A DNA stretch of 64,000 bases from Jannaschia sp. GRR-S6-38 (GTDB lineage Bacteria; Pseudomonadota; Alphaproteobacteria; Rhodobacterales; Rhodobacteraceae), in assembly GCF_029853695.1 (NCBI RefSeq), contig NZ_CP122537.1, forward strand, positions 1,984,001 to 2,048,000, written 5' to 3'. The notes under the pieces were generated by a model. The model worked only from the letters and a program-made list of their open reading frames with translations. It had not been told where the DNA came from and ran no database searches. Numbering within the stretch: position 1 is the stretch's first letter; each line of letters starts with the position of its first letter. A program made the translations under genes and the position numbers. Below are positions 53,542 through 63,851 of this stretch, piece by piece.

Positions 53542-53853
53542 GGGGGGCTGGTGCGCCATGCCGCCGGGTCGCGCAGCGGCCCGGCACACGCCTGCCCGCC
53601 CCATGGCGGGCATGTTCCACGCCCACCCGGGCAGGCGCGTGCCTCCGTCTGTTAGTAAAAACGGGGATCGCGGCTCACCAGACCGCGAAATCGGGGCGAG
53701 CGCCCGTCAAGGCACGCTCATCTTCGCGTCCGCGCTCACGCCCGGTCGGCCGTGCGCCTTTCGGCATTTCGGCGGGCCGTCCCCCAAGGGAGGTAGACCC
53801 GGTTCCGGCAAGTCCGCTCTCCCGAGGCTCCGCCCTTCGGGCCGGATCAGCCG
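53542..53853. other. 312-bp gap between convergent amtB and amidinotransferase genes
   Basis: After the amtB terminator there is no gene I can support. The stretch has small GC-rich inverted repeats (for example CCCGCC-CCATGGCGGG around 53598) and a locally AT-richer part near 53650 (GTTAGTAAAAACGG). A weak reading frame on the plus strand has no family match and unlikely composition. Confidence 0.5.
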
Positions 53854-54801
53854 TCACCCCATGTCGCGCGCGACGATGCCGGTGAGGCAGCCGACCGCGC
53901 CGGCGGCCTTGCGCAGCTCGAACATCGGCGTCGCGACCACCTCGATGCCCAGCCCCTCGTAGAAGCCGCGCATCGCGGCGTTGCCGTCGGGCATCAGCAC
54001 CCTGCGCGGGCCCAGCGCCACGACGTTCAGGCCCCGGTTCGCCTGCGCCTCGTCGGCATCGGGCAGGAAGGCCACGTCGATCCCCCGCGCCCGCATCAGC
54101 GCGACCGCGCGGTGCGGCGTGCGGCGCGGCCAGGCGATGGCGAGATCCGCATCGACCACGCTCAGCATGCCCATCAGGTGCATCGTGCCGAAGGGCATGT
54201 CGACCGCGACGGCCTCCAACCCGATCTCGGCCAGCAGGCCGGTGATCTGCGCGATGGCGGCGTCGTTCGTGCGCAGCCCGCGCCCGATCAGGCAGGTCGC
54301 GGCGTCGATCCAGATCAGGTCCGCGCCCTCGAAGGTGGCGGTGCCGGTCAGCGTGCGCAGGATCGGCACCCCTGCCGCCGCCAGCGCATGGGCCACCGCG
54401 ACCTCCTCGCCCGCGCGCACCGTCGAGGCGGGACGCGCGAGGATCGCGCCCTGCGGCGTCATCGCGAAGAGATCGGCGCAGAACATCCGATTGGGCGCGG
54501 GGCGGGGCACCTCGGGCACCTTCAGCACCGCGACGCCCGCGTCGCGATAGGCTTCGGCCATGCGGTCGTGCTCGGCCTGCGCGCGGCCGAGGTCGAGGGG
54601 CGCGAGCTGCTGCGCGGCGTCCACGTCCTCGGCCGCGATCTCGGGCCCGGGGCGGCGCAGCAGGACCGTGCGCAGCGTCTTCCATTCGCTGTCGATCCCG
54701 CCGGACCAGAGGGGCCCCATGTCGCCCGCGTGGTCGCGCCGGCGCGGCGACCAGCCCGCGCCGCCATAGGCCGCGGTCGCGAAGGTGGATGGCTCGGTCA
54801 T
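53854..54801 (-). CDS. Amidinotransferase/dimethylargininase-family protein
   Basis: This 315-residue pentein-fold enzyme acts on a guanidine group. The family triad is visible: Glu/Asp in ATFEGADLIWI, His in FGTMHLMGMLSVVD and a C-terminal nucleophile Cys in AVGCLTGIV, ten residues before the end. Relatives include dimethylarginine dimethylaminohydrolase, arginine deiminase-like and amidinotransferase enzymes; the sequence does not settle the substrate. Arginase and ornithine cyclodeaminase lie 9 kb away. The start at 54801 gives MTEPSTFATAAYGG. Confidence 0.8.
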   Translation of the reverse strand: MTEPSTFATAAYGGAGWSPRRRDHAGDMGPLWSGGIDSEWKTLRTVLLRRPGPEIAAEDVDAAQQLAPLDLGRAQAEHDRMAEAYRDAGVAVLKVPEVPRPAPNRMFCADLFAMTPQGAILARPASTVRAGEEVAVAHALAAAGVPILRTLTGTATFEGADLIWIDAATCLIGRGLRTNDAAIAQITGLLAEIGLEAVAVDMPFGTMHLMGMLSVVDADLAIAWPRRTPHRAVALMRARGIDVAFLPDADEAQANRGLNVVALGPRRVLMPDGNAAMRGFYEGLGIEVVATPMFELRKAAGAVGCLTGIVARDMG

Positions 54802-54850
54802 GCGCGTCTCTCCCGTCCCGGTTGCCCCCGCATCCGACCAGAGGTGGCGG

Positions 54851-54884
54851 CAAAGAAAAACCCCGCGGGCCGGGGGCCGCGGGG
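54851..54884 (-). terminator. Rho-independent terminator of the tsaE-trxA operon
   Basis: On the minus strand CCCCGCGG and CCGCGGGG (54861-54884) form a perfect 8-bp stem, followed by TTTTTCTTT. It lies 61 bases after the trxA stop and closes the operon. Confidence 0.85.
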
Positions 54885-54945
54885 CATCTCGTGAAATATG
54901 GGGCAGAACGGCGTTCCGGTCGGCCCGTCCGGGTCTAGGCGGCGC

Positions 54946-55266
54946 TCAGACGGCGCTTTCGATCCAGTCCTTCAGCGCGGCCTTCGGCGCGGCGCCGATT
55001 TTCTGGTCCACCGCCTCGCCGCCCTTGAACATGAAGAGCGCCGGGATGCCGCGAACGCCCATCTGCGCGGGGGCGGAGGGGTTTTCGTCCACGTTCACCT
55101 TCACGATCTTCACGCGGCCCTCGTATTCCGCCGAAAGCTCCTCCAGCGCCGGGCCGATCTGTTTGCAGGGGCCGCACCACTCGGCCCAGAAATCGACGAC
55201 GACGGGAATGTCGGACTGCTTGACCACCTCGTCGAAGGTGGCGTCGGTGGCGGCTACGGTGGCCAT
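54946..55266 (-). CDS. trxA: Thioredoxin
   Basis: This 106-residue cytoplasmic dithiol protein has WCGPC at residues 30-34 (Cys31, Cys34) and the cis-proline in [12 protein letters not shown]. The VKVNVDENP strand is standard. It reduces disulfides and may serve the peroxiredoxin and ribonucleotide reductase. The ATG at 55264-55266 has a GGAGAG ribosome-binding site; upstream codons are not conserved. It follows addA by 46 bases and ends the operon at the terminator at 54851. Confidence 0.97.
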   Translation of the reverse strand: MATVAATDATFDEVVKQSDIPVVVDFWAEWCGPCKQIGPALEELSAEYEGRVKIVKVNVDENPSAPAQMGVRGIPALFMFKGGEAVDQKIGAAPKAALKDWIESAV

Positions 55267-55312
55267 ATGGGCTCTCCTGGTTGGTGGCGTGTCGCGCGTG
55301 CGGAGGCTGAAG

Positions 55313-58300
55313 CTATGCACCGTCCGCCGCGGGGTCAATGGCGGGCATCTCGGCCCAGGCGTCGCGCAGGAGCGCCCCGGGCAGCGCCATCAGCCGCGGC
55401 GCCCGCGTCCAGAGGATCGCCAGCTCGACCGCGCGCCCGGGCCAGATCGCGCGGGCGGCGAGCTCGTAGGCCGCCATCTGCCGCAGGAGGCCCGCGGGCA
55501 CGTCGCCGGGGGCGTCGGGCAGCACGGCATTGGTCTTGTAGTCGACGATCGTCACCCGGTCGGGTGCGAGGATGACGCGGTCCATCGTGCCGAAGACCGG
55601 CGGGCGCGTGCCCTCGGCGGGCAGGGCGAAAGCCAGCTCGGCCAGGGTGCCGGGGGCGAAGAGATGCGCGAGGTCCGGGGCGTCGAGAACGGCCTCCGCC
55701 TCGGCCAGGATCGCCGCGCGTCCGGGCAGATCGGCGAGGATCGCCTCGGCGGCGGCGGCGCGGTCGGCCGGGGGCAGGGCGGGCAGGTGTTCGAGCAGCG
55801 CGTGGATCGCCGTGCCGCGGTCGAGCGCATCGGGGCGGCCCGCGCTCTCGCCCGGCAGCGTCTTGGCCCCCGGCAGGTCGGACGGGGTGAGCCGCCCGGC
55901 GGGCCGCGCGGGCGGCTGGGGCGGCGTCTCGAGGAAGGGCAGCGGCGCGTCGCGGGGCGCGGTGGGGTCCGGGGCGTCGGCCGCCGGCAGCGGCGTCCAG
56001 TCGCCCGCCTCGAGCCGCAGCCCGTCGCCCTCCGGCGTGGGCAGGGGACCGGCGCCGCGCGCGCGCAGCCCCGCCTCGATCCGGCGCCACCAGCTGTCGC
56101 CGGGCGCGTCGCCCACCTCGCCCGCCGCCCCGGCGATCAGCCAGCTTTCGGCCCGGGTCAGCGCGACATAGAGCAGCCGCTCGCGCTCGGCGGCATCGGC
56201 GGCCTGCGTCGCCTCGGCCAGGTCGCGGGCGGCCGGCGACCATTGCGCCTTGGGCGGCATCCAGATCGCGGGCCCGTCGCCGGGCAGGCGCTGCACGCCC
56301 TGGGGAGTCTTGAGGTCGCGCTTCATCGTCTCGGGCAGGATCACGACCGGCGCTTCCAGCCCCTTGGCGCCATGCACCGTCATCACCCGGATCGCGCCTG
56401 CGCCGGGGCGGCGCTTGACCTCCGGCGCGGCGCTGTCGAGCCAGCCGAGGAAGCCCGCCAGGCTGGGCACCTGCGCCGCCTCGTAGGCCAGCGCCTGCGC
56501 GAGCAACGCGTCGATGGCCTCGCCGGACCCAGCGCCCAGCCGCGCCAGCAGAAGACGGCGGCCGTCATGGCGGATCAGCATGCGCTGCAGAAGCTCGAAG
56601 GGGCGCAGCCGGTCGGCGCGCGCGAGCAGGTCGCGCAGCATCGCGACCGTCGCGCGCGGTCCTTCGTCGCGCAGCCGGTCCCAGAGCCGCCCGGCGCGGC
56701 CATGCGCAAGATCGTAGAGCCCGGCCTCGTCCATCCCGCCCAGCGGCGAGCGCAGGACGGTGGCGAGCGACAGGTCGTCCCCCGGCGCATCGAGCCAGCG
56801 CAGCAGCGCCAGCAGGTCGCGGACGGCCATGTCCCGGGTCAGCACCAGCCGATCCGCCCCGGCGAGGTTCAGCCCCGCCGCCTTGCAGGCGCGGATGACG
56901 TGGAAGAACAGCCTGTCGCGGCGCTGGAACAGAACCAGTATGTCGCCCTGGTCGACGGCGCGACGGACGCCTCGGTGGACGATCGGCGCGCGCGCGTCGA
57001 CCATGGCGCGGATCGCCTCCGCCACGCGGCGGGCCAGCCGCACATCGGCATCGTTCGGCGCGGGCCGGTCGACGGGATCGTACCAGCGGCGGTCGGAAAG
57101 GTCGGGCTCGGCTTTCGGGATCGGCGGCCAGAGATCGACGCGGCCGGGCAGATCCCTGTTGAAGGCGATGTGTTGCGGGGCGTCGCCCACCCCGCCGCCG
57201 GTCTCGAACACCGCGTCCACGAGGTCGAGGATCACCGGCGCGGAGCGGAAGGAATGAAGCAGCGCATGATCGGTCAGCGGCGGGTCGGTCAGCCGGTCGC
57301 CGAACACCGCGCGCATCCGGTCGAAGGCCCCCGGATCGGCGCCTTGGAAGCGGTAGATCGACTGCTTGCGGTCGCCCACCACAAAGAGCGTGCGGACCAG
57401 CTCGGGCCGCGCGCCGATGCCGGCGCCGAATTCCTGGCTCAGCGCGGCGATCACGTCCCATTGCGCGGGCGAGGTATCCTGCGCCTCGTCCACCAGGATG
57501 TGGTCGATCCCGCCATCGAGCTTGAAGAGCACCCATTGCGCCATGTCCCGCGTCGACAGGAGCGCCCGGGCGCGGCGGATCTGGTCGTCGAAATCGAGCC
57601 AGCCGCGCGCGCGCTTCGCCGCCTCGACCCGTTCGGCGAAGACCGGGCCGAACGCGTGCAGCGCGCGGGTATGGCCGAAGCCTTCCAGCGCGGCGAGGCG
57701 GGCCTGCGCGTCGGTGAGCCGGCAGGCCAGGTCGCGCAGATCGTCCAGCGCGGCCTCGCCGATCTCGGCCGCGACGGGTTTCGTCACGAGGTTGGCCCGC
57801 GGGTCGCCGTCCTTCTTCAGGAAGGCAGTGCAGAGCAGGTCGAAGCGATCCGGCGGATCCGCGAGATAGGCCTCCGCCAGCCGGGTCGACAGGTCCGACA
57901 TGGTCTTGCCGTCCGCCCGCCCCGCGGCGTCGCGGACGACCTCCAGCAGGTCGAGGTCGGCGGGCGTCACCGCCGCGCCCCGAACCTCGGCGGCCGACGC
58001 GTCCGCGATCCCCAACGCTGCCCGCAGCCCGGCCTCGTCCCAGCCGCCCAGCCCGTCGCGATGCTTCAGCACCGCGGCGAGGAAGGCGCCGGGATCGCCG
58101 TCGCTCAGCTTCGCGGCCACCGCGTCGACCAGGGGCCGAGTCGTCGGGTCGGCGGCCATGCCGTCGAGGATGTCGGCGTGAAGCCGCGCGGCGGTGATCT
58201 CGTCCATCTCGGTGAAGGCGGGGGTGACGCCGGCCTCCAGCGGGAAGCGTCGTAGGAGCCCCGCGCAGAAGGCGTGGATCGTCTGGATCTTCAGCCCGCC

Positions 58301-58663
58301 CGGCGCCTCGATCGCGCGGGCAAACAGCGTGCGCGCGCGGCGCAGCGCGTCCGTGTCGACCCGTCCGCGCTCCACGCCGAGCTGCTGCAGCCGGATGCGC
58401 AGCGCGTCGTCCCCGAGCATGGTCCATTCGCCCAGCCGCTTGAACAGGCGGTTCTGCATCTCGCCCGCCGCGGCCTTGGTGAAGGTCAGGCAGAGGATGC
58501 GCTCGGGTGGCGTGCCCTCCAGCAGGAGCCAGGCCACGCGGTCGGTCAGGACCCGCGTTTTGCCCGATCCCGCATTTGCCGACAGCCAGACCGAGCCCGA
58601 GGGGTCGGCGGCTCGGATCTGGGCGCGGGTGGCGTCGTCGGGCGGGGGCAGGTCGTCCATCAT
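55313..58663 (-). CDS. addA: Double-strand break repair helicase-nuclease AddA
   Basis: This 1116-residue UvrD-type helicase with a C-terminal nuclease is one half of AddAB, which resects broken DNA ends for RecA (the alphaproteobacterial counterpart of RecBCD). Visible: [11 protein letters not shown] (Walker A, about residue 30), [86 protein letters not shown] and the nuclease motif [11 protein letters not shown]. Two ATG codons adjoin at 58663 and 58660; the first overlaps the addB stop (ATGA style). Confidence 0.95.
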   Translation of the reverse strand: MMDDLPPPDDATRAQIRAADPSGSVWLSANAGSGKTRVLTDRVAWLLLEGTPPERILCLTFTKAAAGEMQNRLFKRLGEWTMLGDDALRIRLQQLGVERGRVDTDALRRARTLFARAIEAPGGLKIQTIHAFCAGLLRRFPLEAGVTPAFTEMDEITAARLHADILDGMAADPTTRPLVDAVAAKLSDGDPGAFLAAVLKHRDGLGGWDEAGLRAALGIADASAAEVRGAAVTPADLDLLEVVRDAAGRADGKTMSDLSTRLAEAYLADPPDRFDLLCTAFLKKDGDPRANLVTKPVAAEIGEAALDDLRDLACRLTDAQARLAALEGFGHTRALHAFGPVFAERVEAAKRARGWLDFDDQIRRARALLSTRDMAQWVLFKLDGGIDHILVDEAQDTSPAQWDVIAALSQEFGAGIGARPELVRTLFVVGDRKQSIYRFQGADPGAFDRMRAVFGDRLTDPPLTDHALLHSFRSAPVILDLVDAVFETGGGVGDAPQHIAFNRDLPGRVDLWPPIPKAEPDLSDRRWYDPVDRPAPNDADVRLARRVAEAIRAMVDARAPIVHRGVRRAVDQGDILVLFQRRDRLFFHVIRACKAAGLNLAGADRLVLTRDMAVRDLLALLRWLDAPGDDLSLATVLRSPLGGMDEAGLYDLAHGRAGRLWDRLRDEGPRATVAMLRDLLARADRLRPFELLQRMLIRHDGRRLLLARLGAGSGEAIDALLAQALAYEAAQVPSLAGFLGWLDSAAPEVKRRPGAGAIRVMTVHGAKGLEAPVVILPETMKRDLKTPQGVQRLPGDGPAIWMPPKAQWSPAARDLAEATQAADAAERERLLYVALTRAESWLIAGAAGEVGDAPGDSWWRRIEAGLRARGAGPLPTPEGDGLRLEAGDWTPLPAADAPDPTAPRDAPLPFLETPPQPPARPAGRLTPSDLPGAKTLPGESAGRPDALDRGTAIHALLEHLPALPPADRAAAAEAILADLPGRAAILAEAEAVLDAPDLAHLFAPGTLAELAFALPAEGTRPPVFGTMDRVILAPDRVTIVDYKTNAVLPDAPGDVPAGLLRQMAAYELAARAIWPGRAVELAILWTRAPRLMALPGALLRDAWAEMPAIDPAADGA

Positions 58664-61619
58664 GCGCGGCCCACCGGGATCGTGGTCGCGTCCTGCGTGT
58701 CGTCCCATTCGCCGAAGCGCGACAGCTGATCGTAATCGGAGGCGAAGGTCAGCACGTCGGGGGCGAGGCGGGCGATATAGGGCCGCCCCTCGGCGTAGGC
58801 GCCTACCAGGTCGCGGAATTCGCGGTCGGTCTCGGCCAGGATCGCGGCATCGACCGCGACCGTCTCCTCCTTGTAGCTGGCGCCGACGCCCAGATAGGCC
58901 ACCTCCGCGACGCGGGGAGGCAGGTCCCCGAAGGCGCCGCGGGTCACCATCAGCGCCTCCAGCAGAAGCTGCTTGGCGAAGGCCTCCTGCTGCTTCGCCG
59001 TGGGCGGCTTGCCGGTCTTGTAGTCGTAGATCGCCACCGCGTCGCCGCGATGATCCATGCGATCGGCGCGGGCGGTCAGGGTGAAGGGCGGGTCGTCGAA
59101 GGCCAACTCGGCGCCCCGCTCGATCGCGATCGGCCGCCCCGCCGCGCGGCGCGCGGCCTCGGCGCGCAGGAAATCGGGCAGCATGCGGTCGAACTTGCCA
59201 AGCCAGAGCCGGCGGAAGCCCGGCCAGGGGGCCTGCGACGCCAGCGTCTGCTCCAACGCGGCGCGCAGGCGATCGGCGGCGGCGGCGTCGATCTCGCCCG
59301 GCACTTCCCGGGCGAAGCGCTCCATCGCGTCGTGGATGGCCGAGCCGCGCAGCCGCGCGTCGGGCCCCTGCCGCAACGGGTCGAGCGCGCGCAGGCCCAG
59401 GATGGCGCGGGCATAGATGGCGTAGGGATCGCGGATCAGCGTCTCGACTGCGGTGACCGACAGGCGGGTCGGGCGATGGGCTGTGGGCGGTTTCGGGGCG
59501 GGGCGCGGGGCCAGCGTGGCGGGGTGGCGGGCGTCGGGTTCGGACAGGCGCGCGGCCTGCGCCAGCCAGCCGTCGCCCCGCGCCCGCATCGCCTCCAGCG
59601 CCGCCGCCGCCTCGCCGCCCAGCCCGTCCAAGAGCCCGGTCAGGCGGTTGAGCCAGCGCGAGGGCACGGTCTCGGCCTCGTCGTCGCGCAGCGCCCGGCT
59701 CAGCCAGATCTCGGCCCCGGCCGCGGCCTGCTGGAAGTCATGCGCCGACAGGCCCACGGTGCGATCCGGCAGGCGCAGCCCGGCCTGCGCGCGCATGGCG
59801 CGGTTGAGCCAGGGATCGGCGCCGGGATGGTCGGGCCAAATGCCGTCGACCAGCCCGCCCAGGATCACCCGGTCGGCGGTGCGGACCCGGGCTTCCAGCG
59901 CGCCCCAGATCATCACGTCGGGATGCGGGCCGACGGCCTCGCGTACCTCCTCGGCCGCGATCAGCCCGTGCAGGATGCGCGCGTGGTCGGCGGGCGGAAG
60001 CGGCGCGCCGCCGCGCTCGCCGGCGCAGGCACAGAGGTCGCGGAGCACGCCGCGCGCGCAGGCGCCCGCGACGCCTTTCCACAGATCGCCCGCACCGTTC
60101 TCCACCGCGTCCTCCGCCCCGTCCGCCGCCGGGCCGCGCGCCGCGTGTTCCGCGATCTCGAGATGGTCGGCCGCGTGCTCCGCCAGCGTCGCCGCCCCGG
60201 CGGACGGGGCCAGCCGGTCGAGTAGATCGCAAAGCCACGCCGTCCATTCATCGGCCTCCGCCCCGGCCCAATCGGCCACCGCGCGGCGGTCGGGGAAGGC
60301 GATCGGCGCGCGGCGCAAAAGGTCCAGCTCAAGCGCGCGCACCCGGGCCAGATGCGCGGGCCGGTCCCAGCCGCTGGCGGTCAGCGGGTGTTTCAGCAAC
60401 GCGACCAGCGCCTCGCTGTCGAGAACCGGCGCCCGCAGATCGGCCACCATCAGCAGAAGCCGCCCCGGCAGCGACTGGCCGAGCGGGATGCCGGCGGAGT
60501 CGTCGGGCTCGATCCCCCAGCGGTCGAGCTGCGCCGCCACCTGCCGCGACAGCTGGCGGTCGGGGGTGATCAGCGCCGCGCGGCGCCCCTCGGCCAGCGC
60601 GGCGCGCAGGCCCAGCGCGACGGTCGTGGCCTCGGCCCCCGGGGTGGGCGCCTCGAGCAGGGTGATGCCCGCGCAGGCCGCCGCCACGTCGGCGAGGTGC
60701 GGCCCCTCCTCGCGCCAAGCATCGGTCGCGGGGGCCGGGCGCAGCGCCAGCGACAGCAGCCGGTTGCGCGCCGGCGCGGCGGGGGCGGTCCCGTCCCAGC
60801 GCGGCACGTCATCGCGGGCGAGGCCCAGATCCGCCAGCAGCGCGGCGTGGCGGTATTGCGGATGGTCCTGCGCGCCGGCCGGGCCGTGGCCGTCGCCCAG
60901 CAGGCCGGTCCAGGCGGGCTCGGGCATGTCGCGGTCGAGGCCCGGCAGGATTACCGCGCCTTGCGGCAGCGCCGTCACCGCGGTGATCAGCGCGCGGGTC
61001 GGGGCCCGCGAGGCGGTGGAGCCCGCGACGATGACGGGATCGCCGGGGGTGCGGCGCGCCAGCGCCCGAGCAGGATGTCGAGCGCGGCGCGCTGGGCGGC
61101 GGCGGGCGTGACCTCGCCCGTGCCGTCGAGCCAGGGCAGCACGATGCGCAGGAAGTCGAGATTGCGGCGCCAGTGATCGGAGAGCTCGCCCGTCTCGATC
61201 GCCTCCAGCGCCTCGAGCCCCGTGCCCTCCTCCTGCATCTCGGCCAGCAGCGTGGCGAGCGTGCCGGCGAGGTCGAAGGCGGCGGCGGGCGGCGCGAGGT
61301 CGGGGCGCGCGGCCAGCAGCCGCTCGACCAGGCGCGTCAGCCGCAGGCGCAGGGCCAGGGGGGCGATCGTCGCCCGGGGCGCCGCGCCGGGCGGCAGGAG
61401 CGCGGCGAGGTCCGAGACGAGCCCGATCCGCGGCAGCAGCGTCGCGCCGCGCTGGGCGAAGGCGGCCTCGACCCGGCGGGCCATGCGATGGGTGTTCACC
61501 AGCAGCGTGACCCGGGCCAGCGCCTCGGGCGGCGCGTCCGCGAGCCGCGCGGTCAGGCCCGCGACGACGGCACGGCTGAAATCGACGCCGGGCGGCTCGT
61601 GGAAGACGCCGCGGATCAC
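58660..61619 (-). pseudogene. addB: AddB (double-strand break repair protein) with a one-base frameshift
   Basis: Two frames together make one AddB. The first, from a GTG at 61617-61619, encodes VFHEPPGVDFSRAV, LLVNTHRMARRVEAAF and LDFLRIVLPWLDGTGEV up to ALDILLGRWRAAPP; the second carries DPVIVAGSTASRAPT to the nuclease motif AIYDYKTGKPPTAKQQEAF and the stop. One base added to the G5 run at 61045-61049 joins them as RWRAAPPGDPVIVAGSTASR. The span, 2960 bases, is one short of 987 codons. The repaired protein would be 986 residues. Loss of AddB would disable AddAB end processing. A homopolymer sequencing error is an equally good explanation, since addA and all neighbours are intact. Confidence 0.85.
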
Positions 61620-62284
61620 GCCGCCGCCGCCAGCATCGCCTCGGCCCGGGCGATGCCCTCGGGCGTGCCGACATCGGCCCAGCCGCCGGGATGCCGCGTG
61701 CCGTGGAGCCGGCCGGCCGCGAGCATCGGGCGCCAGAGCTCCCAGAGCGAGAAGACCCGGTCGGGAACCCGCGCCAGCGCCTCGGTCTTGACGATGCCGG
61801 CGCCGGTATAGCCCAGGGGCCGGGCCGCCCTCGTCAGCGCGCCATCCGCGGCGATGCCGAAATCGGCGCCGCAGGGCCCGGCGGTCCGCGCCGGGTCGAC
61901 CAGCAGCAGGAGCCCGTCCATGCGCGTCGGATCCCAGGCGGCGGCCAGCGTCTCGATCGCGCGCGGCCCGGTCCAGGCGGCGTCGGCGTTCATCGTCAGG
62001 ACCGGGCCGTCACCCAGCACGCCCATCGCGTTGCGCAGCCCGCCGCCGGTCTCCAGCAGCGGATCCTCGACCAGCACCGTCAGGTCCCGGCCCGCGAGAT
62101 GGGCCTGCAGCTGGCCCGCGTGGTGATGGGCGTTGACGGCCAGCGGTGCGGCGCCTGCGACCTGCTCCAAGGCGTGGTCGATCAGCGGCCGGCCCGCGAC
62201 GCGGACCATCGCCTTGGGCATCGCGTCGGTCAGCGGGCGCATCCGCGTGCCCAGCCCCGCGGCGAAGACCATGGCCGCGATCAT
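61616..62284 (-). CDS. murU: N-acetylmuramate-1-phosphate uridylyltransferase-like nucleotidyltransferase
   Basis: This 222-residue NTP-transferase has the GLGTRMRPLTDAMPKAMV motif (residues 10-27) and GRPLIDHALEQV, with the EDPLLETGGGLRNAMGVLG segment that typifies MurU. MurU makes UDP-MurNAc from MurNAc-1-phosphate in peptidoglycan recycling, so bypassing fosfomycin-sensitive MurA. It overlaps amgK upstream and addB downstream by four bases each. The amgK-murU pair supports the assignment over a generic sugar nucleotidyltransferase. Confidence 0.88.
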   Translation of the reverse strand: MIAAMVFAAGLGTRMRPLTDAMPKAMVRVAGRPLIDHALEQVAGAAPLAVNAHHHAGQLQAHLAGRDLTVLVEDPLLETGGGLRNAMGVLGDGPVLTMNADAAWTGPRAIETLAAAWDPTRMDGLLLLVDPARTAGPCGADFGIAADGALTRAARPLGYTGAGIVKTEALARVPDRVFSLWELWRPMLAAGRLHGTRHPGGWADVGTPEGIARAEAMLAAAA

Positions 62285-63291
62285 GCCGCGTCGCTCCGCC
62301 CGGCGAGCCGGCCCGCCCGCGCGCGGATCGCGTCGAGCCGGGCCGCGTCGGGCGCGGGGAGCGCGGCGCAGATCTCGCGCAGGGGGGCGAGGACGGGGTG
62401 GCGCAGGTCGTCTTGCAGGACCTGCCAGGTGGCGGGGATGAACTCCGGATAGCGCGTCTTGCCGTCGCGCAGGCAGAGCCGGGCGAAGACGCCGAGGATG
62501 CGCAGCGCGCGCTGGGCGGAGGTGACGGCGATCTGGGCGTCCAGCCGATCCGCCGCGATGCCGGTGGCGTCGCGGAAGGCTTCGGTCGCGGCGCGGCGGG
62601 CGGCGGGGCTGACGGCGCGGCGGGGATCGTGGATCAGCGAGGCGAGGTCGTAGGCCGCGGGGCCCGCCATCGCATCCTGGAAGTCGAGAAGGCCGACCCG
62701 GGCCGCGCCCGCGCGCTCGGGCAGCCAGATCAGGTTCTCGGCGTGGTAGTCGCGATGCACGAAGACGGGCGGCCCCGCCACGGCGTCGAGCGCGGCGGCC
62801 ATCGCCGCGACGAGCGCCGGGCGCTGGGCCCGCGCCTCGGGCGCGTACCAGTCGAGCGCGAGCCCCGCGAGATCGGGCATGAGCGGGCGGTAGTCGGGCA
62901 GGCCCGCGGGCCGCGGCATCGCGTGCAAGTGGCCGAGCAGCGCGCCCGCGGCGGCATAAAGCTCGGGCTCGGCCCCTGGATGGGCGGCGGCATGGCGCGC
63001 GAAGAGGGCATCGCCCAGATCTTCGAGCAGCAAAAGGCCCGCCGGGACATCGGCGGCGCGGATGCGCGGAACCGACAGCCCCTGACCGGCGAGATGGGTG
63101 GCAAGGTCGCGGAAGGGGCGCACGTCCTCGCCCGAGCCGGGCGGCGCGTCCATCAGCATGGCGGTGCCCGCCGGGCCGTGAAGGCGGATATAGCGGCGCA
63201 GGCTCGCATCGCCCGCGAGCGGCACGCGGCGCGCCGCGCCCCAGCCCGCATCGGCGAGGAAAGCGTCGATCTGGCGGTCCCGTGCGCTCAT
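62281..63291 (-). CDS. amgK: Anomeric MurNAc/GlcNAc kinase (aminoglycoside phosphotransferase fold)
   Basis: This 336-residue kinase has the APH fold: ASLRRYIRLHGPAGTAMLMDAPPG (N-lobe), LLLEDLGDALF, the catalytic loop VFVHRDYHAENLIWLPE and the metal-binding LLDFQDAMAGPAAYDLASL. AmgK phosphorylates MurNAc at C1 for MurU. The ATG at 63289-63291 gives MSARDRQIDAFLADAGW and overlaps tsaE by four bases. The direct partner murU follows with another four-base overlap. Confidence 0.9.
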   Translation of the reverse strand: MSARDRQIDAFLADAGWGAARRVPLAGDASLRRYIRLHGPAGTAMLMDAPPGSGEDVRPFRDLATHLAGQGLSVPRIRAADVPAGLLLLEDLGDALFARHAAAHPGAEPELYAAAGALLGHLHAMPRPAGLPDYRPLMPDLAGLALDWYAPEARAQRPALVAAMAAALDAVAGPPVFVHRDYHAENLIWLPERAGAARVGLLDFQDAMAGPAAYDLASLIHDPRRAVSPAARRAATEAFRDATGIAADRLDAQIAVTSAQRALRILGVFARLCLRDGKTRYPEFIPATWQVLQDDLRHPVLAPLREICAALPAPDAARLDAIRARAGRLAGRSDAA

Positions 63292-63776
63292 GCCGGTGCC
63301 CGGTCGAGGGCGGCGGCCAGCCGGGCGAGCGCGGCCTCGGGCCCCGACAGCACGGCGCGGCGGCCCTCGCCCGCGACCGCGAGCGCGAGCGTGATCGCGT
63401 CCCGCGGCGCGGCCGGGCCCAGCCGGTCGGGCCATTCGACGAGGCAGAGCGCGTCCGCGAAGGCGTCCTCCAGCCCGAGCTCCAGCACCTCCTCGGGCTG
63501 GCCCAGCCGGTAGAGATCGGCGTGCCAGATCTCGAACCCGCCCGCGTCGTAGGTCTGGACCAGCGTGAAGGTGGGCGAGGGGACGTCCTCGGGCGGCAGG
63601 CCCGCCTGCGCCCGGAGGGCCCCGATCAGCGCGCGGGCGAAGGCGGTCTTGCCGGCGCCGACGGGCCCCTCCAGCAGGATCGTGTCGCCGGGGCCCAGCG
63701 CCGGGGCGAGTCGCCGGGCGAGGGCGTCGGTGGCGGCGGGCGTGGCCAGGTCGATCGGGGGAAGCGCGGTCGGCAT
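63288..63776 (-). CDS. tsaE: tRNA threonylcarbamoyladenosine biosynthesis ATPase TsaE
   Basis: This 162-residue ATPase is needed for t6A37 modification of ANN-decoding tRNAs with TsaB, TsaC and TsaD. Walker A is LLEGPVGAGKTAFARALI (about residues 34-51), and VPSPTFTLVQTYD and HADLYRLG (with the switch Asp) are the TsaE hallmarks. The LVEWPDRLG motif is near the end. It leads the visible minus-strand operon with amgK, murU, addB, addA and trxA. Confidence 0.96.
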   Translation of the reverse strand: MPTALPPIDLATPAATDALARRLAPALGPGDTILLEGPVGAGKTAFARALIGALRAQAGLPPEDVPSPTFTLVQTYDAGGFEIWHADLYRLGQPEEVLELGLEDAFADALCLVEWPDRLGPAAPRDAITLALAVAGEGRRAVLSGPEAALARLAAALDRAPA

Positions 63777-63851
63777 GCCAGCGGGTTAGCGGGCGGTGCC
63801 GGGGGCGCGCAAGTCCGCGCGTGTCGCGTCGGTCGGAAGCGGCCCCCGGGC

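Noticed and set aside
53540..53962. A 140-residue plus-strand frame after amtB
   Set aside because: It starts inside the terminator region, runs into the antisense of the amidinotransferase gene and has no family-like pattern.
54785..58255. A 1156-residue open frame on the plus strand
   Set aside because: It is antisense to trxA and addA, which have complete family motifs; the translation is Arg/Gly/Gln-rich with no recognisable domain.
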